From Alphaproteobacteria bacterium (GTDB taxonomy: Bacteria; Pseudomonadota; Alphaproteobacteria; Micavibrionales; UBA2020): a stretch of DNA of 5,505 nt. The stretch spans positions 1 to 5,505 of the forward strand of contig JADYYV010000257.1 in NCBI GenBank assembly GCA_020853455.1, written 5' to 3'. Under the pieces are notes generated by a model. That model worked only from the letters and a program-made list of their open reading frames with translations, did not search any database and was not told the DNA's origin. Below, in pieces: positions 4,531 to 5,505 of the stretch (the stretch's first letter is position 1; every line of letters starts with the position of its first letter). Position numbers and translations under genes: made by a program.

Positions 4531-5505
4531 CTAGCGCGGCATGCGGGCCGTGAAAGTCGTGCCTTCTTTTTCGGAAGATGCCACGCTCAGCTTGCCGCCA
4601 TGAGCGACGATGACTTCGCGGGTGATAAAAAGACCAAGGCCCAGATTTGTCGTCACACCGCCCTGAAAATCATTGTCGCCGCCTGCGCGCACCATTGAAT
4701 CAAAAATACTCCCGACCTTATCCGGCGGAATAGGGATGCCGTCATTGTGGATGGTGATGACAAGTTCCTTTTCACTGCCGTCGATGACAATCGAGATGGA
4801 GGAGTTTTTATGACCGTATTGGTGCGCGTTTCCCATCAGGTTCGAAAATACCTGCGCCATGCGCGCCTTGTCCCATGCGCCTTCTGTATCGCCAATAATA
4901 TCAAGCGTGAATTTGCGCGAAGGGTGCTGCGCCTGCATTTCTTCGGCCAATTGCTGCGCGATTAAACCGAGATTTGATTTAGTCTTGACGACGGGCAGCC
5001 CGGAACCCAGCCGGGCGCTTGTGATATCCAGCAGATGGGAAACGATTTCCTGTATGCGTCCGCCGCTATCCGTGATCTGCGCGGCCAAAATCGTCTGGCG
5101 TTCGTTCAGTGGCCCGATCTTCGGCATCAGCGCCACCGACATCATCACCGCGCCCAGCGGGTTGCGCAGATCGTGCGTGAGTATGCCGAGGAACAGGTTG
5201 CGCGACAATTCAACGCTGCGGGAATAATACCGGATCGCCTCGGTGATTTGCTGGTCAATCGTTTCGTTAAAACGGATAACCTCAGCCAGTCCGTTCGTGT
5301 CATCTGTGTTCTTGGAAACGCACCATAATTTAATGATGCTGGCGCGCAGTGCGCGGAATTCGGATACCATCTGGTCCATGTTGAACCCGCCCGCAAGACG
5401 CAGCGCCGCATGCGTTTCCGCCGCGCTTTTTTCCGACGGGTCACTTTGCGCGCCGTTGCCATGCGATTTCTGCGCCTGCTCCGAACTTGTCTGCGGCTTC
5501 TGCAT
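4531..5505 (-). CDS. Soluble histidine kinase with RsbRD-like N-terminal region, probably cut at its 5' end
   Basis: This is a two-component sensor kinase that autophosphorylates on His and passes the phosphate to a response regulator. Using the visible Met as residue 1, 324 residues are seen. Residues about 1-100 contain HAALRLAGGFNMDQMVSEFR, an LRASIIKLW phrase and VIRFNETIDQQITEAI, which resemble the RsbRD (RsbT co-antagonist) N-terminal domain found in front of some kinases. HisKA follows with FLGILTHDLRNPLGAV and phosphoacceptor His111. HATPase_c then shows the N box (SNLMGNAHQYG, Asn222/Asn226), the G1 box HNDGIP (Asp255), the F box IFDSM and the G2 box LGLGLF, ending GTTFTARMPR. No membrane segment is seen, so it is cytosolic. 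The first residues MQKPQTSSEQAQKS look like the middle of the RsbRD domain, so the true start probably lies beyond the right edge. Its stop is 69 bp from the longer BLUF start. No response regulator is in the window. Confidence 0.92.
   Translation of the reverse strand: MQKPQTSSEQAQKSHGNGAQSDPSEKSAAETHAALRLAGGFNMDQMVSEFRALRASIIKLWCVSKNTDDTNGLAEVIRFNETIDQQITEAIRYYSRSVELSRNLFLGILTHDLRNPLGAVMMSVALMPKIGPLNERQTILAAQITDSGGRIQEIVSHLLDITSARLGSGLPVVKTKSNLGLIAQQLAEEMQAQHPSRKFTLDIIGDTEGAWDKARMAQVFSNLMGNAHQYGHKNSSISIVIDGSEKELVITIHNDGIPIPPDKVGSIFDSMVRAGGDNDFQGGVTTNLGLGLFITREVIVAHGGKLSVASSEKEGTTFTARMPR

Overview
The window looks like chromosomal DNA of a moderately GC-rich alphaproteobacterium. This rests on the two-gene glyQ/glyS (alpha2beta2-type) glycyl-tRNA synthetase, the codon choice, and the style of the BLUF and RsbRD-type histidine kinase proteins. 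The exact taxon cannot be read from the sequence. There are no rRNA or tRNA genes, insertion sequences, CRISPR arrays or clear phage genes.

Left part (1-2430, minus strand): glyQ, then glyS one base after the glyQ stop. This is a housekeeping operon reading leftward. glyS leaves the window after 501 codons and lacks its C-terminal anticodon-binding part. A good sigma70-like promoter lies just upstream of glyQ (TTGAAA, 17 bp, TAGGCT).

Middle part (2543-4018, plus strand): four small genes diverging from glyQ. The first is a chagasin-like (MEROPS I42) cysteine-protease inhibitor without a signal peptide. The second is a 78-residue protein with a GTG start that resembles one to two ankyrin repeats; a hairpin upstream touches its Shine-Dalgarno. 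After an AT-rich gap with a bulged hairpin and a TATAAT box come two tightly coupled genes for proteins I do not recognise (92 and 151 residues).

Right part (4015-5505, minus strand): a stand-alone BLUF (FAD blue-light sensor) protein and, upstream of it on the same strand, a soluble histidine kinase. The kinase's N-terminal region resembles the RsbRD domain of stressosome-type proteins. The kinase probably begins beyond the right edge. BLUF and kinase could form a light or stress signalling pair, but this is inference from adjacency only.

The most unusual structural feature is at the convergent junction. The stop codons of the plus-strand 151-residue gene and the BLUF gene overlap, so no terminator fits between them. 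The best intrinsic terminator for plus-strand transcription lies about 470 bp further on, beyond the BLUF start. The plus-strand operon may therefore produce a 3' UTR that is antisense to the whole BLUF gene.
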